Of a stretch of DNA of 64,000 nt, positions 45,400 through 56,330 are shown piece by piece; position 1 is the first letter of the stretch, and every line of letters begins with the position of its first letter. The translations under genes were made by a program, and so were the position numbers. This stretch comes from Sutcliffiella rhizosphaerae (lineage in GTDB: Bacteria > Bacillota > Bacilli > Bacillales > Bacillaceae_I): assembly GCF_917563925.1 (NCBI RefSeq), contig NZ_CAKJTJ010000002.1, positions 62,001 through 126,000 of the forward strand, written 5' to 3'. The notes beneath the pieces were generated by a model. That model saw nothing but the letters and a program-made list of their open reading frames with translations. It ran no database searches and was not told the DNA's origin.

Positions 45400-45918
45400 T
45401 TACAACAACCCCTCAAGCGGATCGATGATAATAGTTTTCTCTTTGATGTCTACTTTAATTACAACCGAGTCAATATAAGGAATTAATATATCTTTGCCCT
45501 TCTTTGCTTTTACAACCCACACATCATTAGCACCTGGGGTAAGGACTTCTTTTACGGTACCGATTTCCTCCATGTTTTCTTGGAGTAAAACTTTACAACC
45601 AACAATTTCGTGGAAGTAGTATTCTCCCTCTTCAAGTTCTTCTAGTTGGTCTTCTGGAACTTTTACAATCGCTCCTTTAAACTTCTCAACTTCATTAACG
45701 TTGTAGTATCCTTTGAATATTAATAAATCAAAAGATTTATGCACTCTTCTGGACTCCACCACTACTTCCACCGGTTCTTTTTCATTTGGCAAAAACAAAT
45801 ATAATCGATTACCTTTTTGATAGCGTTGTTCAGGGAAATCTGTTCTCGACACTACCCTAACTTCCCCTTTAATTCCATGAGTATTTACTAGCTTCCCAAC
45901 ATTAAACCATTTTGACAT
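45400..45918 (-). CDS. rimM: 16S rRNA processing protein RimM
   Basis: Assembly factor for the 30S head, binding S19. 172 residues with N-terminal RimM beta barrel ([20 protein letters not shown]) and C-terminal PRC barrel ([40 protein letters not shown]). Start MSKWFNVG has GGAGGTG eight bases upstream. In B. subtilis ylqD lies between khpA and rimM; here there is no room for it, and a terminator plus a hairpin fill the gap. Confidence 0.97.
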   Translation of the reverse strand: MSKWFNVGKLVNTHGIKGEVRVVSRTDFPEQRYQKGNRLYLFLPNEKEPVEVVVESRRVHKSFDLLIFKGYYNVNEVEKFKGAIVKVPEDQLEELEEGEYYFHEIVGCKVLLQENMEEIGTVKEVLTPGANDVWVVKAKKGKDILIPYIDSVVIKVDIKEKTIIIDPLEGLL

Positions 45919-45952
45919 ATCATACACCTCCAATAGTGACAACTCTATGTAT

Positions 45953-45983
45953 CTATAGGTTACCCTAAGAGATGGACCTATAG
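45953..45983 (-). promoter_or_regulatory. Hairpin upstream of rimM
   Basis: CTATAGGT and ACCTATAG form a perfect eight-base-pair stem with a 15-base loop, 35 bases before the rimM start and just after the khpA terminator. No promoter of good quality is seen between the two structures, so rimM-trmD is probably served by read-through. Confidence 0.45.
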
Positions 45984-46002
45984 TGATATTACGTAAACAA
46001 TG

Positions 46003-46029
46003 AAAAAAGGGAAGCTAGATAGCCTCCCC
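46003..46029 (-). terminator. Intrinsic terminator after khpA
   Basis: GGGAGGCTA and TAGCTTCCC (one G-U pair) form a stem followed by six T residues on the minus strand, adjacent to the khpA stop codon. Likely partial, because rimM-trmD lacks a clear promoter. Confidence 0.8.
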
Positions 46030-46259
46030 TACTCCATAATCTCTAATTGCACTCGTTTATCTTCATGTGAGGCAGCAGCGAACAAAACCGTTCGAATTGC
46101 TTTAGCAATTCTTCCTTGCTTTCCAATCACTTTCCCTAAATCATCTTGATGCACAGTGAGTTGGTACGTGACAGCATGACCTGTTTCTTTTTCCGTAACC
46201 ACCACATCTTCTGGATGATCTACCAACGACGTCACAATTGTTTGGATTAATTCTGTCAT
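46029..46259 (-). CDS. khpA: KH-domain RNA-binding protein KhpA (YlqC)
   Basis: Small RNA-binding protein which, with KhpB/EloR in other Firmicutes, binds many RNAs and affects cell elongation. 76 residues forming one KH domain with GxxG loop GKQG in DDLGKVIGKQGRIAKAIRTV. It lies eight bases after rpsP and before a terminator. Confidence 0.95.
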   Translation of the reverse strand: MTELIQTIVTSLVDHPEDVVVTEKETGHAVTYQLTVHQDDLGKVIGKQGRIAKAIRTVLFAAASHEDKRVQLEIME

Positions 46260-46267
46260 TTTGCCTC

Positions 46268-46627
<360 letters not shown>

Positions 46628-46660
46628 TTAATTATTAGAGAAGAAATAACGATAATTGGA

Positions 46661-48007
46661 TTACATAAAAGGAAATTTAAAGCCGCCTTTTTTGCCTTTT
46701 CCTTTTTGCATATTAGTCATTTGTTTCATCATTTTTTTCATCTCTTCGAATTGTTTAAGAAGACGGTTAACCTCTTGAATAGGTCGTCCGCTTCCTTTTG
46801 CTATCCGCTTTTTACGGCTAGCATTCATCAGATCAGGATTATCCCTTTCTGCTTTTGTCATGGATTGGATAATAGCTTCCACATGCCCTATTTGCTTATC
46901 ATCGACTTGAACATTTTTCAAGCCCTTCATTTTGTTGGCTCCTGGGATCATACCTAGGATTTCGTCGAGCGGCCCCATATTCCTCACTTGACCCAACTGT
47001 TCCAAGAAATCATCAAAGGTAAAGCTCATAGTACGCAGTTTTTGTTCCAGCTCTTTTGCCTTCTCTTCATCTACATTTGTTTGAGCTTTTTCAATGAGTG
47101 TTAACACATCACCCATTCCTAAAATACGAGAAGCCATCCGTTCAGGGTGAAAAGGTTCAATGGCATCCATCTTTTCGCCCATCCCGATATACTTAATGGG
47201 AGTATTCGTTACGGATTTTACAGATAATGCTGCTCCACCACGGGTGTCACCGTCGAGTTTTGTTAATACAACACCAGTCAAACCAAGTTGTTCATTAAAA
47301 CTTTGTGCGACATTAACAGCATCTTGCCCTGTCATGGCGTCCACCACAAGAAAGATTTCATCTGGTTTTGAGATCTCTTTTACTTGCTTCAGTTCGTCCA
47401 TTAATTGCTCGTCTACGTGAAGGCGACCGGCAGTATCAATCAGCACATAATCGTGATGTTCGTCCTTCGCCATTTGGATAGCCTGTTTTGCAATTTCAAC
47501 AGGACTGACCTGATCACCAAGAGAAAAAACAGGCATGCTTAACTGTTTCCCTAGTGTTTCAAGCTGCTTAATTGCTGCTGGTCGGTATATATCTGCTGCA
47601 ACTAATAGCGGCTTTCTGTTATGTTTTTTACGCAAGAGGTTGGCAAGCTTTCCAGTTGTTGTCGTTTTACCTGCACCTTGTAATCCAACCATCATAATGA
47701 CTGTTGGCGGGCGGTTACTGACTGCAATTTTGCTTTGTTCTCCACCCATCAGTTCGGTAAGTTCTTCTTTTACAACTTTAATAACTTGCTGGCCAGGTGT
47801 AAGACTTTTCATTACTTCTTGTCCTACTGCACGTTCATTGACGCGTTTGACAAAGTCTTTAACTACTTTGAAGTTTACGTCCGCTTCAAGTAAAGCTAGG
47901 CGAACTTCTCGCATCATTTCCTTAACGTCCTGCTCGCTAACCTTTCCTTTACCACGAATTTTCTGTATCGTATTTTGCAAACGGTCGGCTAAACCTTCAA
48001 ATGCCAT
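46661..48007 (-). CDS. ffh: Signal recognition particle protein Ffh
   Basis: SRP54-type GTPase that binds signal sequences and SRP RNA. 448 residues: N domain, G domain with G1 (VGLQGAGKTTTTGKLA), DIYRPAAIKQL, G3 DTAGRLH, G4 TKLDGD and RGGAALS, then a Met-rich M domain (from about 325) ending MKKMMKQMTNMQKGKGKKGG. It forms an operon with ylxM and ends before the rpsP promoter. Confidence 0.98.
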   Translation of the reverse strand: MAFEGLADRLQNTIQKIRGKGKVSEQDVKEMMREVRLALLEADVNFKVVKDFVKRVNERAVGQEVMKSLTPGQQVIKVVKEELTELMGGEQSKIAVSNRPPTVIMMVGLQGAGKTTTTGKLANLLRKKHNRKPLLVAADIYRPAAIKQLETLGKQLSMPVFSLGDQVSPVEIAKQAIQMAKDEHHDYVLIDTAGRLHVDEQLMDELKQVKEISKPDEIFLVVDAMTGQDAVNVAQSFNEQLGLTGVVLTKLDGDTRGGAALSVKSVTNTPIKYIGMGEKMDAIEPFHPERMASRILGMGDVLTLIEKAQTNVDEEKAKELEQKLRTMSFTFDDFLEQLGQVRNMGPLDEILGMIPGANKMKGLKNVQVDDKQIGHVEAIIQSMTKAERDNPDLMNASRKKRIAKGSGRPIQEVNRLLKQFEEMKKMMKQMTNMQKGKGKKGGFKFPFM

Positions 48008-48022
48008 ATTGTATGCCGCCCC

Positions 48023-48346
48023 CTAATCTAATTTCTCAAGCGACTGGATAAGGGTTATCAATATTGTATTGTCCCCTTTAATCTCTTTTTTCAGCTGATC
48101 AATTAAGCTTTGTCGCTCTTGAAACTTTTGAAATAACAAAAGCTTTTCCTCATATTGCTCAAGCATCTGTTCGGTACGTTTGATGTTATCATAGACTGCT
48201 TGACGACTAATGTTATATTCCTCTGCTATCTCACCAAGGGAGTGATCATCCAAGTAGTACAAAGACATATAGCTTCGTTGCTTTTCTGTTAACAACGACT
48301 GGTAGAAATCATAAAGATAGTTCATTCTCGTTGTTTTTTCAAGCAT
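48023..48346 (-). CDS. ylxM: YlxM-family helix-turn-helix protein, SRP accessory
   Basis: Small DNA/RNA-binding protein linked to SRP in Firmicutes; in streptococci YlxM binds SRP components. 107 residues with a sigma-70 region 4-like helix-turn-helix: [20 protein letters not shown] followed by [20 protein letters not shown]. Start MLEKTTRMN has GGGAGAG seven or more bases upstream. It lies 15 bases before ffh and shares its promoter. Confidence 0.95.
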   Translation of the reverse strand: MLEKTTRMNYLYDFYQSLLTEKQRSYMSLYYLDDHSLGEIAEEYNISRQAVYDNIKRTEQMLEQYEEKLLLFQKFQERQSLIDQLKKEIKGDNTILITLIQSLEKLD

Positions 48347-48391
48347 TTTTTTCACTCTCCCTTGTTAAGTGAAATGCCTTTACAATAGTCA

Positions 48392-48420
48392 ATTTTACAG
48401 ACTGGATTTAGGAATGTCAA
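48392..48420 (-). promoter_or_regulatory. SigA promoter of ylxM-ffh
   Basis: Perfect TTGACA -35 (48415-48420), 17-base spacer, TAAAAT -10 (48392-48397) on the minus strand. Start near 48385, 40 bases before ylxM. Follows the ftsY terminator, so ffh is uncoupled from ftsY here. Confidence 0.8.
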
Positions 48421-48532
48421 GTTTTTTCCTTGACCACTCGGACGTGGAAAATAAACGTCATTTGCTCTAGGTAACCTTATCCTATGCCAATCCTGACCTC
48501 TTTTTACCTAATAGCAGCACTTAAGCTTTATG

Positions 48533-48568
48533 AAAAGACCGTCACTCTTACAAAAGAGGACGGTTTTT
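48533..48568 (-). terminator. Intrinsic terminator of ftsY, bidirectional in form
   Basis: ACCGTC plus CTCTT paired with AAGAG plus GACGGT around a TTGT loop, one bulge, with T runs on both strands (TCTTTT on the minus strand). 25 bases after the ftsY stop. Confidence 0.88.
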
Positions 48569-48590
48569 CGTATGATAAGTAAAATTCTTC

Positions 48591-49580
48591 CTATGATTCT
48601 TCCTTTTCCATCATATCGGCAAAAAGTCCATAGACATATTGTTCTGCGTTGAATTCTTGCAAGTCATCGGCTTTTTCTCCAAGACCAACAAACTTCACCG
48701 GGATTTGCATTTCATTTCTGATTGCAAGGACAATTCCACCTTTTGCTGTCCCATCAAGTTTTGTAAGGACAATGCCTGTGACGTTGGTGGCTTCTGAGAA
48801 TATCTTTGCCTGACTTAATGCGTTTTGCCCTGTTGTCGCGTCCAATACTAGTAACACTTCATGTGGTGCGCCGGGAACTTCTCGCTCGAGAACTTTTTTA
48901 ACTTTTTCAAGTTCTTTCATCAAGTTCACTTTATTTTGCAAACGTCCTGCTGTATCACATAAAAGCACATCGACCTTTCTTGCTTTTGCTGCCTGTACTG
49001 CATCGTACATCACAGCAGCAGGATCGGATCCAGATGATTGCTTAATGACATCGACACCAACTCGTTCTCCCCATACTTCTAGTTGTTCAATAGCACCCGC
49101 TCGGAAAGTATCTCCTGCTGCTAATAAAACATCCTTGCCTTCCTGCTTCAACTTCTTCGCTATTTTTCCGATGGAGGTGGTTTTCCCAACCCCATTAACA
49201 CCAACAACTAACACCACCGTTAAACCATTTTCCTGAAATTGAATAGTTGGTGATACATCTTCTCCAGCTTCATAAATCTCAACCAGCTTTTCGGAAATGA
49301 CGCTTTGAACTTCACTCGGTTCAGAGATGTTGCGGCGTTTCACTTCCATTTTCAATTCATCTATTAAATCCATAACCGTGTTAACTCCAACATCAGCACC
49401 AATTAAAATTTCTTCCAGTTCCTCAAAAAATTCTTCATCTACCTTGCGATAACGGGCAACAAGTTCATTTACTTTTCCAGAAAAAGAATCTCTTGTTTTT
49501 GTTAACCCTTCTCTGAATTTATCTGTTACTGAATCTGTTTGGGTAGTCAACTTTTCTCTCAATTTTTTAAAAAAGCTCAT
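48591..49580 (-). CDS. ftsY: Signal recognition particle receptor FtsY
   Basis: Membrane-associated SRP receptor GTPase. 329 residues: short amphipathic N-terminus ([11 protein letters not shown]), N domain, and G domain with G1 at 127-135 (GVNGVGKTT), [15 protein letters not shown]3 DTAGRLQ, G4 [10 protein letters not shown] and C-terminal [20 protein letters not shown]. It lies 15 bases after smc. Confidence 0.98.
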   Translation of the reverse strand: MSFFKKLREKLTTQTDSVTDKFREGLTKTRDSFSGKVNELVARYRKVDEEFFEELEEILIGADVGVNTVMDLIDELKMEVKRRNISEPSEVQSVISEKLVEIYEAGEDVSPTIQFQENGLTVVLVVGVNGVGKTTSIGKIAKKLKQEGKDVLLAAGDTFRAGAIEQLEVWGERVGVDVIKQSSGSDPAAVMYDAVQAAKARKVDVLLCDTAGRLQNKVNLMKELEKVKKVLEREVPGAPHEVLLVLDATTGQNALSQAKIFSEATNVTGIVLTKLDGTAKGGIVLAIRNEMQIPVKFVGLGEKADDLQEFNAEQYVYGLFADMMEKEES

Positions 49581-49595
49581 TTTCTCGCTTCCTCT

Positions 49596-52500
49596 CTATT
49601 GAACAAGTTCATTTGATTCTTCCAACCTTACGGAAACAAGTTTTGACACTCCTGATTCCTGCATTGTCACACCATACAGAACGTCACTGAATTCCATGGT
49701 TCCTTTACGATGAGTAATTACAATGAACTGGGTTTCTTTACTGAATTTTTTTAAATATTGCGCGAAGCGGTGTACATTCGCTTCATCTAAAGCCGCTTCC
49801 ACTTCATCTAAAATACAGAAAGGAACTGGTCTCACTTTTAATATAGAAAAAAGTAAAGCAATTGCTGTTAATGCTCGCTCCCCACCAGAAAGAAGTCCTA
49901 AGTTTTGCAGTTTCTTCCCAGGAGGTTGTGCCACTATATCAACCCCTGTATTTAACATGTCATTGGGATTGGTTAAAACAAGATCAGCCCTACCTCCACC
50001 GAATAAGGAGCGGAACACATCGTGGAAGTGCGCGCGAATATTAGTGAATGTAATTTCAAACCTTTTCTTCATTTCCTCATCCATCTCACCAATGACTTGG
50101 TACAGAGTATCTTTTGCTTCTTGAAGATCGTCCTTTTGATCCTTAAGAAAAAGATACCTTTCACTTACACGTTCATATTCCTCAATTGCTGCAAGATTTA
50201 CCGTACCCAATTCTTCAATGGCTAATTTGATTAGTTTCAGCCTTTTTCTCGCTTCTTCTATCTCCAACTCAAGCGGGTATTCCTCTTTTGCCGCTTCAAA
50301 AGATAGCATATACTCTTCCCTTAAATGATGAAGTCTATTATCAAGCTCCACATCAAGTCGGTTTAATTTTACTTCCTCGACTTTCAGTACTTCAGTTAGT
50401 TGCTTATACCGTCGCTTCAGCTCTTTAATTTCAACCTCTTCATTCTCTACTTTTTCATGAAAGGTAAGTCTTTCTGCTCGACGTTCCGTGATAAGTTTCA
50501 TCGTTGTATTTTTATCTTGAAGCTTTTCTTCTGCTGCAGCTTCCAGCCTTTGTTCACCTGATGAATTATTATTCATTTCACTTTGTAGAAGCGCAAGATC
50601 CTCTTGAATATCAGACAGTCTTTGTTCTGCTTGGTGATAGTCATTTTTCATTGTGTCCACTTTTTCAGTATGATTATAGAGTTTTTCTTTTTTGCTCGCA
50701 TAATCTACCTTGAGTTGGGTCAATTCGCTTTGCACAGTTTCTTTTGTTGCATGTTGCTGCATCTTCAGGGAATTTAGCTGAGATATTTCCTCATCCAACT
50801 CACGTATTTGAATTCCAACATTTTTTAGATCCTTTTCCAACTGCTTTTTTCTATCGATTGACGATTGAATAGAGGAGGTTAATTGTTGTTTTTCATAATC
50901 GTATAAGCTTAAATGCTCGTTAACGTTTTTCTCCTCAAGTTCCACTTCTCGCAACATGCTGACAACCTGTTGCTCTTTGTAACGAAGTTCTTCACCAGCA
51001 GTTTTCGTATTCTCTACTTGCAGTTCTTTCTCGGAAATTTTTTGCTTTAAACTCTTAACCTGATCTTCTAAAAGTGCCGTTTTTTGTTCCATTTCTTCCA
51101 ATTTAGCAGAAATTGAATCAAGCTCCCTACCCCTGCTAAGCAGAGAGTTGGACTTTTGCTTAACTCCACCACCAGTCATAGAACCTCCCGGGTTCACAAC
51201 ATCTCCCTCTAGAGTTACAATCCGGTAGCGATGTTGCAGCATCCCTGCTAATGCATTGGCACCTTTTAGATCTTTTGCTATCACAACGTTCCCTAACAAG
51301 TTAAAAACGATATTCTCATATTCATGATCGAATTCAACAAGCTTTGCAGCAACTCCAACAAACGATTCATGTTGACTTATTTGGTTGATTTGAAAGTCTG
51401 ATAGAATTCTAGGCTTCATAACTGACATTGGTAAAAAAGTCGCTCTTCCATACCCATTTTTCTTAAGGTATTGAATAGATGTTCTAGCATTTTGCTCATT
51501 ATCCACCACAATATGTTGCGTAGCACTTCCTAGAGCTATTTCTATTGCAGTTTCTACATCCTGGTTCACTTGTATAATCTCTGCAACCGCACCTTTTATC
51601 CCTATGAGCCGGTCTTCATCTCTTACTTTTAATATTTCTTTTACACCTTGAAAGAAACCAGTGAAATCCCCCTGCATGGTCTCGAGCATTTCCTTCCGAG
51701 CACGTGTCTGCTGGAGATACTGATACGCTTGATATAATGTCGTTTCTCTTTTTTGATAAGTTACCTTATACTGTTCTAACTCTGCTTGTTCTTTCCGATA
51801 ACGGTCCACTGCTTCATTAAGATCAGCATGAATTGTTTTTTGATCTAATAGAACTTTCTCTTTTTTCTTAAGTGTGTTTTTACGTATTTCGACATATTTT
51901 TTATTGCCTTCATCCAGCCTGGTCACTTTCAGATCTTCATGTTTCCCTTGCTGTTCAAGATGGGTGAATTCATTTCGGATCGTTGCTTGCCTGTTAAGCA
52001 ACTCGATATACTCGCTTTTTAATCGATCAATCTTTTCTTCAATGTTTTGATCAAACTGCTCGCTAATTACTTGTTTTTCTTTAAGCTGTTGTTCAGTAAG
52101 GACCAATTCCTTCCGAAGTGAATCAAGGAGTTTTTGCTCTTCTGTTAGCTTGTTTTTTTGTATGCTTATAAACTCAGCCAATTCCACTGATGACTTTTCT
52201 AATTGGGATCGGTTTGTTGTTGCATTCTTTTTCCGTTCTTTTAATACTTCTTTCTTTCCTTGTAATTTCTCAAGTTCAGATGTAGCAACTAAGAGTGCTT
52301 GTTGCAAAGAGTCTATGGACTCATCCAAAGCCGCAACCTGATCTTTTACTTTTTCTAACGTTGCTTCTTTTTTGGCAAGCTCTGCTGATAAATCTTGTTC
52401 CTTCTCGGTACTTTCTTTTACACTTTGAGAGTTTTCTTCCCACTTTTGATGAAGTTCCTCAATTTCAAATACCGTAACACCAACTTCTATCTGTTCAAGC

Positions 52501-53162
52501 TCTTCTTTTTTCTCTAAATAGTCTTTAGCAATGGAGGATTGTATTTTCAGAGGTTCTACTTGCCCTTCCAGTTCATGTAAAATATCAGCCACCCTATTCA
52601 GGTTTTCTTGAGTGTCCCACAATTTACTTTCGGCTTTTTTCTTTCTAGATTTATATTTTAAAACCCCAGCAGCCTCCTCAAAAATACTTCTTCGTTCCTC
52701 TGCCTTGCTGCTTAAAATCTCTTCCACTTTACCTTGACTAATAATAGAAAATGCTTCTTTTCCAAGGCCGGAATCCATAAATAAATCAACGATATCCTTC
52801 AGACGGCAGGTTTGTTTATTAATCAGAAATTCACTGTCTCCTGACCTTAAAACCCTCCTTGTAACACTCACTTCCATATAATCTATTGGGAGTATTCTGT
52901 TACTATTGTCTAATGTAAGGGTAACTTCTGCCATATTTAATGCTCTTCTACTATCACTACCTCCAAAAATGATATCCTCCATTTTAGAACCACGTAGTGA
53001 TTTTGCAGACTGTTCTCCAAGTACCCATCTAATCGCATCGATGATATTACTTTTTCCACTTCCATTTGGCCCAACTACCGCAGTTACACCAGGCACAAAA
53101 TCAACAGATACTCTTTCAGCAAACGACTTAAATCCGACCACTTCTAAGCGTTTGAGGTACAT
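49596..53162 (-). CDS. smc: Chromosome condensation and segregation protein SMC
   Basis: Core ATPase of the bacterial condensin, acting with ScpA/ScpB. 1188 residues: N-terminal ATPase half with Walker A at 31-39 (GPNGSGKSN), two long coiled-coil arms (about 170-500 and 670-1000), a central hinge (about 515-640, GAVAEIIQVNQDVETAIEIA), and the C-terminal half with the ABC signature (LLSGGERALTAIALLFS) and Walker B (FCILDEVEAALDEAN). Length is normal for Bacillus. It follows rnc by 88 bases. Confidence 0.98.
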   Translation of the reverse strand: MYLKRLEVVGFKSFAERVSVDFVPGVTAVVGPNGSGKSNIIDAIRWVLGEQSAKSLRGSKMEDIIFGGSDSRRALNMAEVTLTLDNSNRILPIDYMEVSVTRRVLRSGDSEFLINKQTCRLKDIVDLFMDSGLGKEAFSIISQGKVEEILSSKAEERRSIFEEAAGVLKYKSRKKKAESKLWDTQENLNRVADILHELEGQVEPLKIQSSIAKDYLEKKEELEQIEVGVTVFEIEELHQKWEENSQSVKESTEKEQDLSAELAKKEATLEKVKDQVAALDESIDSLQQALLVATSELEKLQGKKEVLKERKKNATTNRSQLEKSSVELAEFISIQKNKLTEEQKLLDSLRKELVLTEQQLKEKQVISEQFDQNIEEKIDRLKSEYIELLNRQATIRNEFTHLEQQGKHEDLKVTRLDEGNKKYVEIRKNTLKKKEKVLLDQKTIHADLNEAVDRYRKEQAELEQYKVTYQKRETTLYQAYQYLQQTRARKEMLETMQGDFTGFFQGVKEILKVRDEDRLIGIKGAVAEIIQVNQDVETAIEIALGSATQHIVVDNEQNARTSIQYLKKNGYGRATFLPMSVMKPRILSDFQINQISQHESFVGVAAKLVEFDHEYENIVFNLLGNVVIAKDLKGANALAGMLQHRYRIVTLEGDVVNPGGSMTGGGVKQKSNSLLSRGRELDSISAKLEEMEQKTALLEDQVKSLKQKISEKELQVENTKTAGEELRYKEQQVVSMLREVELEEKNVNEHLSLYDYEKQQLTSSIQSSIDRKKQLEKDLKNVGIQIRELDEEISQLNSLKMQQHATKETVQSELTQLKVDYASKKEKLYNHTEKVDTMKNDYHQAEQRLSDIQEDLALLQSEMNNNSSGEQRLEAAAEEKLQDKNTTMKLITERRAERLTFHEKVENEEVEIKELKRRYKQLTEVLKVEEVKLNRLDVELDNRLHHLREEYMLSFEAAKEEYPLELEIEEARKRLKLIKLAIEELGTVNLAAIEEYERVSERYLFLKDQKDDLQEAKDTLYQVIGEMDEEMKKRFEITFTNIRAHFHDVFRSLFGGGRADLVLTNPNDMLNTGVDIVAQPPGKKLQNLGLLSGGERALTAIALLFSILKVRPVPFCILDEVEAALDEANVHRFAQYLKKFSKETQFIVITHRKGTMEFSDVLYGVTMQESGVSKLVSVRLEESNELVQ

Positions 53163-53250
53163 TTGACTTCACCTCATTCATACTCTTGTTTTTTCTATGT
53201 AGAAAAGGAAGCGATTCATGATTACCAATGGCAACTGAATCGCCTTCACA

Positions 53251-53991
53251 TTATTTTTTTGCTTTGAGCTTTTGTAAAGCAAATTGGGCTGCATGTTGTT
53301 CTGCTTCTTTTTTGGAGCGACCAACACCAATTCCTAACTCGTTTTTGTTCAATGATACTTTGGAAACAAATTCCCGATTATGAGCTGGACCTTTTTCTTC
53401 CATCACTTCATATTCAATTACTCCAAGTGCATTTCGTTGAATCATTTCTTGAAGCTGACTTTTAAAATCCATCACATGAGAAAAAGCACCCTCGTTAATT
53501 TTGGGATGTACATACTTTTCTAGGAAGGTAAATACAGCAGGTAAACCTTGATCTAAATATAAAGAACCGATAAAGGCTTCAAAAACATCTGCCAATAATG
53601 CCGGCCTTGTACGGCCACCCGTTATTTCTTCTCCTTTTCCTAAAAGTACATACTGACCGAACGAAAGATCATTTGCAAATGAAACTAAGGAAGGTTCACA
53701 TACAATAGATGCTCTAAGCTTGGTTAGTTGCCCTTCACTCATTAAAGGGTATTTCTTGTATAAAAACTGAGAAATGGTCAACTCCAGTACTGCATCCCCT
53801 AGAAATTCCAGTCTCTCATTATCTTCGTACGGTTTTCTCCGATGCTCATTCACATAGGATGAATGTGTAAATGCTTGGAATAGTAATTTTTCGTTGTGAA
53901 ACTGCACTCCTATGTTCTCTTGTAGCAAAGAGAATTTCTTCTTCATCAATTCACTTTTCATTTCATTTGTTTTACTTCTGTTTCTACTCAT
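53251..53991 (-). CDS. rnc: Ribonuclease III
   Basis: Double-strand RNA endonuclease for rRNA, SRP RNA and toxin mRNA processing. 246 residues: N-terminal endonuclease domain with signature [14 protein letters not shown] and the second acidic site in [18 protein letters not shown], and C-terminal dsRNA-binding domain ([38 protein letters not shown]). The start follows the family N-terminus; a weak promoter lies 75 bases upstream. Confidence 0.97.
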   Translation of the reverse strand: MSRNRSKTNEMKSELMKKKFSLLQENIGVQFHNEKLLFQAFTHSSYVNEHRRKPYEDNERLEFLGDAVLELTISQFLYKKYPLMSEGQLTKLRASIVCEPSLVSFANDLSFGQYVLLGKGEEITGGRTRPALLADVFEAFIGSLYLDQGLPAVFTFLEKYVHPKINEGAFSHVMDFKSQLQEMIQRNALGVIEYEVMEEKGPAHNREFVSKVSLNKNELGIGVGRSKKEAEQHAAQFALQKLKAKK

Positions 53992-54066
53992 GTATTGAAG
54001 CCTCCAACATACCCATCTTTTTCCGTTATGGAGAAATAATAATTTTTAAAGTTGTATAACATTACT

Positions 54067-54094
54067 ATTTTAACAAATTATTTATCGGATACAA
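54067..54094 (-). promoter_or_regulatory. Candidate promoter of rnc-smc-ftsY
   Basis: TTGTAT (54089-54094), 16-base spacer, TAAAAT (54067-54072) on the minus strand. The -35 is poor (3 of 6); position between the acpP terminator and rnc supports it. Confidence 0.35.
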
Positions 54095-54295
54095 ATAGCA
54101 TGTTTCTTTTATGAGGCAAGTTTACACTATTTTTCTTCAATAAACGAACTGATGAATGCTAAAAAAGAGGGTTTGAGAGTTTTTAACACATTTGATAACT
54201 GAAAAACTGATCCTTACCTTTATTAAATGCCGAAAAATAGTTTTTTCGAGTAACTTGAAATGGATGTGAAATGTAACAAAGATTTCAAAAGCAAC

Positions 54296-54323
54296 CAAAA
54301 AGAAAAAGCCCCACCTAAGTGGG
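54296..54323 (-). terminator. Intrinsic terminator of the fapR-acpP operon
   Basis: TCCCACTTAGGTGGGGC stem followed by TTTTTCTTTTT on the minus strand, 15 bases after the acpP stop. Confidence 0.9.
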
Positions 54324-54337
54324 ACAATTGGAAAAGA

Positions 54338-54571
54338 TTAAGAGTTTGCTTTTATGTAGTTAACCGCATCGGCAACTGTTGTAATGTTTTCAGCTTCATC
54401 ATCTGAAATTTCCATATCAAATTCATCTTCAAGCTCCATTACAAGTTCAACTACATCTAAGGAATCAGCTCCTAAATCATCTTTGAATTTAGAATCAAGA
54501 TTCACCTCAGACTCATCAACACCTAAACGATCTACAATGATCTTCGTTACACGCTCTAATACATCCGCCAT
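54338..54571 (-). CDS. acpP: Acyl carrier protein
   Basis: Carries growing acyl chains in fatty acid synthesis. 77 residues from [17 protein letters not shown]; phosphopantetheine attachment at Ser37 in [20 protein letters not shown]. Start chosen by GAGGGGAGGTG upstream; the frame can be extended three codons but not with a better ribosome site. A TATAAT in the fabG-acpP gap (54593-54598) hints at an additional internal promoter, as ACP is needed in large amounts. Confidence 0.98.
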   Translation of the reverse strand: MADVLERVTKIIVDRLGVDESEVNLDSKFKDDLGADSLDVVELVMELEDEFDMEISDDEAENITTVADAVNYIKANS

Positions 54572-54637
54572 AACTTTCACCTCCCCTCAAGTATTATAGT
54601 GAATCCACTATAAAAAAACTAGTGTTTGTTTAGATTT

Positions 54638-55381
54638 TTAGCTCATTACCATACCACCGTCAACATGTAGCGTTTGGCCGGTCATATAGCCGCTTTTCTC
54701 TGAAGCAAGGAATGAAACGACTGATGCAATGTCTTTTGCTTCTCCAAATCGAGCTAATGGGATTTGCTTAAGCATTACCGTCTTTACTTCCTCAGTTAGC
54801 TTATCTGTCATATCTGTAGTAATAAAACCTGGTGCAACGGCATTAACAGTAATATGCCTTGATGCAAGTTCACGGGCAGTTGTTTTTGTCAAGCCGATTA
54901 CTCCTGCCTTAGCAGCAACATAGTTAGCTTGCCCTGCATTTCCCATTACCCCAACAATTGAGGCAATGTTTATAATACGTCCCGATCTCTGTTTCATCAT
55001 TTGACGAGTGACAGCTTTGGTCGCATTAAATACGCCCTTTAAATTAATATTGATTACATCATCCCATTCATCTTCCTTCATTCGCATCAACAGATTATCA
55101 CGCGTAACTCCAGCATTGTTTACTAGGATATCGATAGTTTCAAACTGTGAAACTGCTTCTTTCATCATGGCTTGCACTTCGTCCATATTCGAAACATTAG
55201 CTCGGATTGCAACCGCTTGTGAACCCTTTTCCTTAATCAGCTCCACCACTTCATGTGCTTTTGCTTCACTACCCGAATAATTCACTACGATATTTGCTCC
55301 TTGATCTGCCAATTCTAGTGCAATAGCACGACCTATACCTCGAGATGCGCCAGTTACAACTGCTGTTTTGCCCTTAAGCAT
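54638..55381 (-). CDS. fabG: 3-oxoacyl-ACP reductase FabG
   Basis: NADPH-dependent reductase of the fatty acid elongation cycle. 247 residues, SDR fold: cofactor motif TGASRGIG (10-17), NNAG (88-91), catalytic Ser141, Tyr154 and Lys158 ([16 protein letters not shown]). Start MLKGKTAVV has GAGGAGGGG upstream, located in the end of fabD; the genes overlap by eight bases. Confidence 0.98.
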   Translation of the reverse strand: MLKGKTAVVTGASRGIGRAIALELADQGANIVVNYSGSEAKAHEVVELIKEKGSQAVAIRANVSNMDEVQAMMKEAVSQFETIDILVNNAGVTRDNLLMRMKEDEWDDVININLKGVFNATKAVTRQMMKQRSGRIINIASIVGVMGNAGQANYVAAKAGVIGLTKTTARELASRHITVNAVAPGFITTDMTDKLTEEVKTVMLKQIPLARFGEAKDIASVVSFLASEKSGYMTGQTLHVDGGMVMS

Positions 55382-56330
55382 TGGAAATCCCCTCCTCTTT
55401 AAAATACTCAATAGCTTTCTCTAAAGTTTCGATATCATATACCGGAATGGTTGTTACTTTTCTATTTACTTTTTTTATTAAACCTGATAATACTTTTCCA
55501 GGGCCAATCTCTACAAAAGTATCAACTCCAAGGTCGATCATCTTTTCAACAGATTGTTCCCATCGCACTGGTGAGTATAGTTGCTCAACAAGCTTATTTG
55601 TTATTTCATTTGCACCTGTCATAATATCTGCATTTACATTAGCAATGACAGGTATGGATGTGTCAATAATCTTGATTGTTGATAACGTATCCTTTAGCTT
55701 AGAAGCTGCAGGTTCCATTAGACTGGAATGGAAAGGACCACTTACAACTAATGGTATTACTCGTTTTGCTCCTTTTTCCTTCGCTTTCTCGGAAGCAACA
55801 GCAACGCCGTTCGCAGACCCGGAAATAACAATTTGTCCAGGGCAATTTAAGTTAGCAAGCTGAACAGGACCAGATTCCTCCGTTGCTTCCAGACATGCTT
55901 GTTGTAAAAGGCTTTCTTCAAGCCCTAACACAGCAGCCATTGATCCTTCTCCAGCAGGTATTGCTTCTTCCATATATTTTCCTCGCATATGTACAGTATA
56001 TACGGCATCTTCAAAACTAATTGCACCTGCTGCCACAAGAGCAGAATATTCCCCAAGACTGTGACCCGCAGCAAAGTCCGCTTTAATACCAGCTTTCTCT
56101 AATACTTGCAAAATTGAAATGCTTGATGTTAAAAGGGCAGGCTGCGCATTATATGTTAAGGTTAATTCTTCCTGTGGCCCTTCAAACATTAATTTGGATA
56201 AGCTATATCCTAGCTTTTTATCAGCACTTTCAACAACAGCCTTTACTTCTTTATGTTCATTTGAAAGTTCCTTTGCCATACCGACAGTTTGAGAACCTTG
56301 ACCAGGAAAAACAAATGCTATTTTACCCAT
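55374..56330 (-). CDS. fabD: Malonyl CoA-ACP transacylase FabD
   Basis: Loads malonyl groups onto ACP. 318 residues with N-terminal [17 protein letters not shown], nucleophile Ser91 in [15 protein letters not shown], and catalytic His near residue 200 in [12 protein letters not shown]. Its ATG shares one base with the plsX stop (TAATG). Confidence 0.98.
   Translation of the reverse strand: MGKIAFVFPGQGSQTVGMAKELSNEHKEVKAVVESADKKLGYSLSKLMFEGPQEELTLTYNAQPALLTSSISILQVLEKAGIKADFAAGHSLGEYSALVAAGAISFEDAVYTVHMRGKYMEEAIPAGEGSMAAVLGLEESLLQQACLEATEESGPVQLANLNCPGQIVISGSANGVAVASEKAKEKGAKRVIPLVVSGPFHSSLMEPAASKLKDTLSTIKIIDTSIPVIANVNADIMTGANEITNKLVEQLYSPVRWEQSVEKMIDLGVDTFVEIGPGKVLSGLIKKVNRKVTTIPVYDIETLEKAIEYFKEEGISNA

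Larger units (their letters stand above)
53992..54337. other. acpP-rnc intergenic region
   Basis: 346 bases without a gene. It holds the acpP terminator at its right end and a candidate rnc promoter at its left end. The middle (54100-54290) is A/T-rich, with no repeat or RNA motif that I recognise. Confidence 0.6.
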
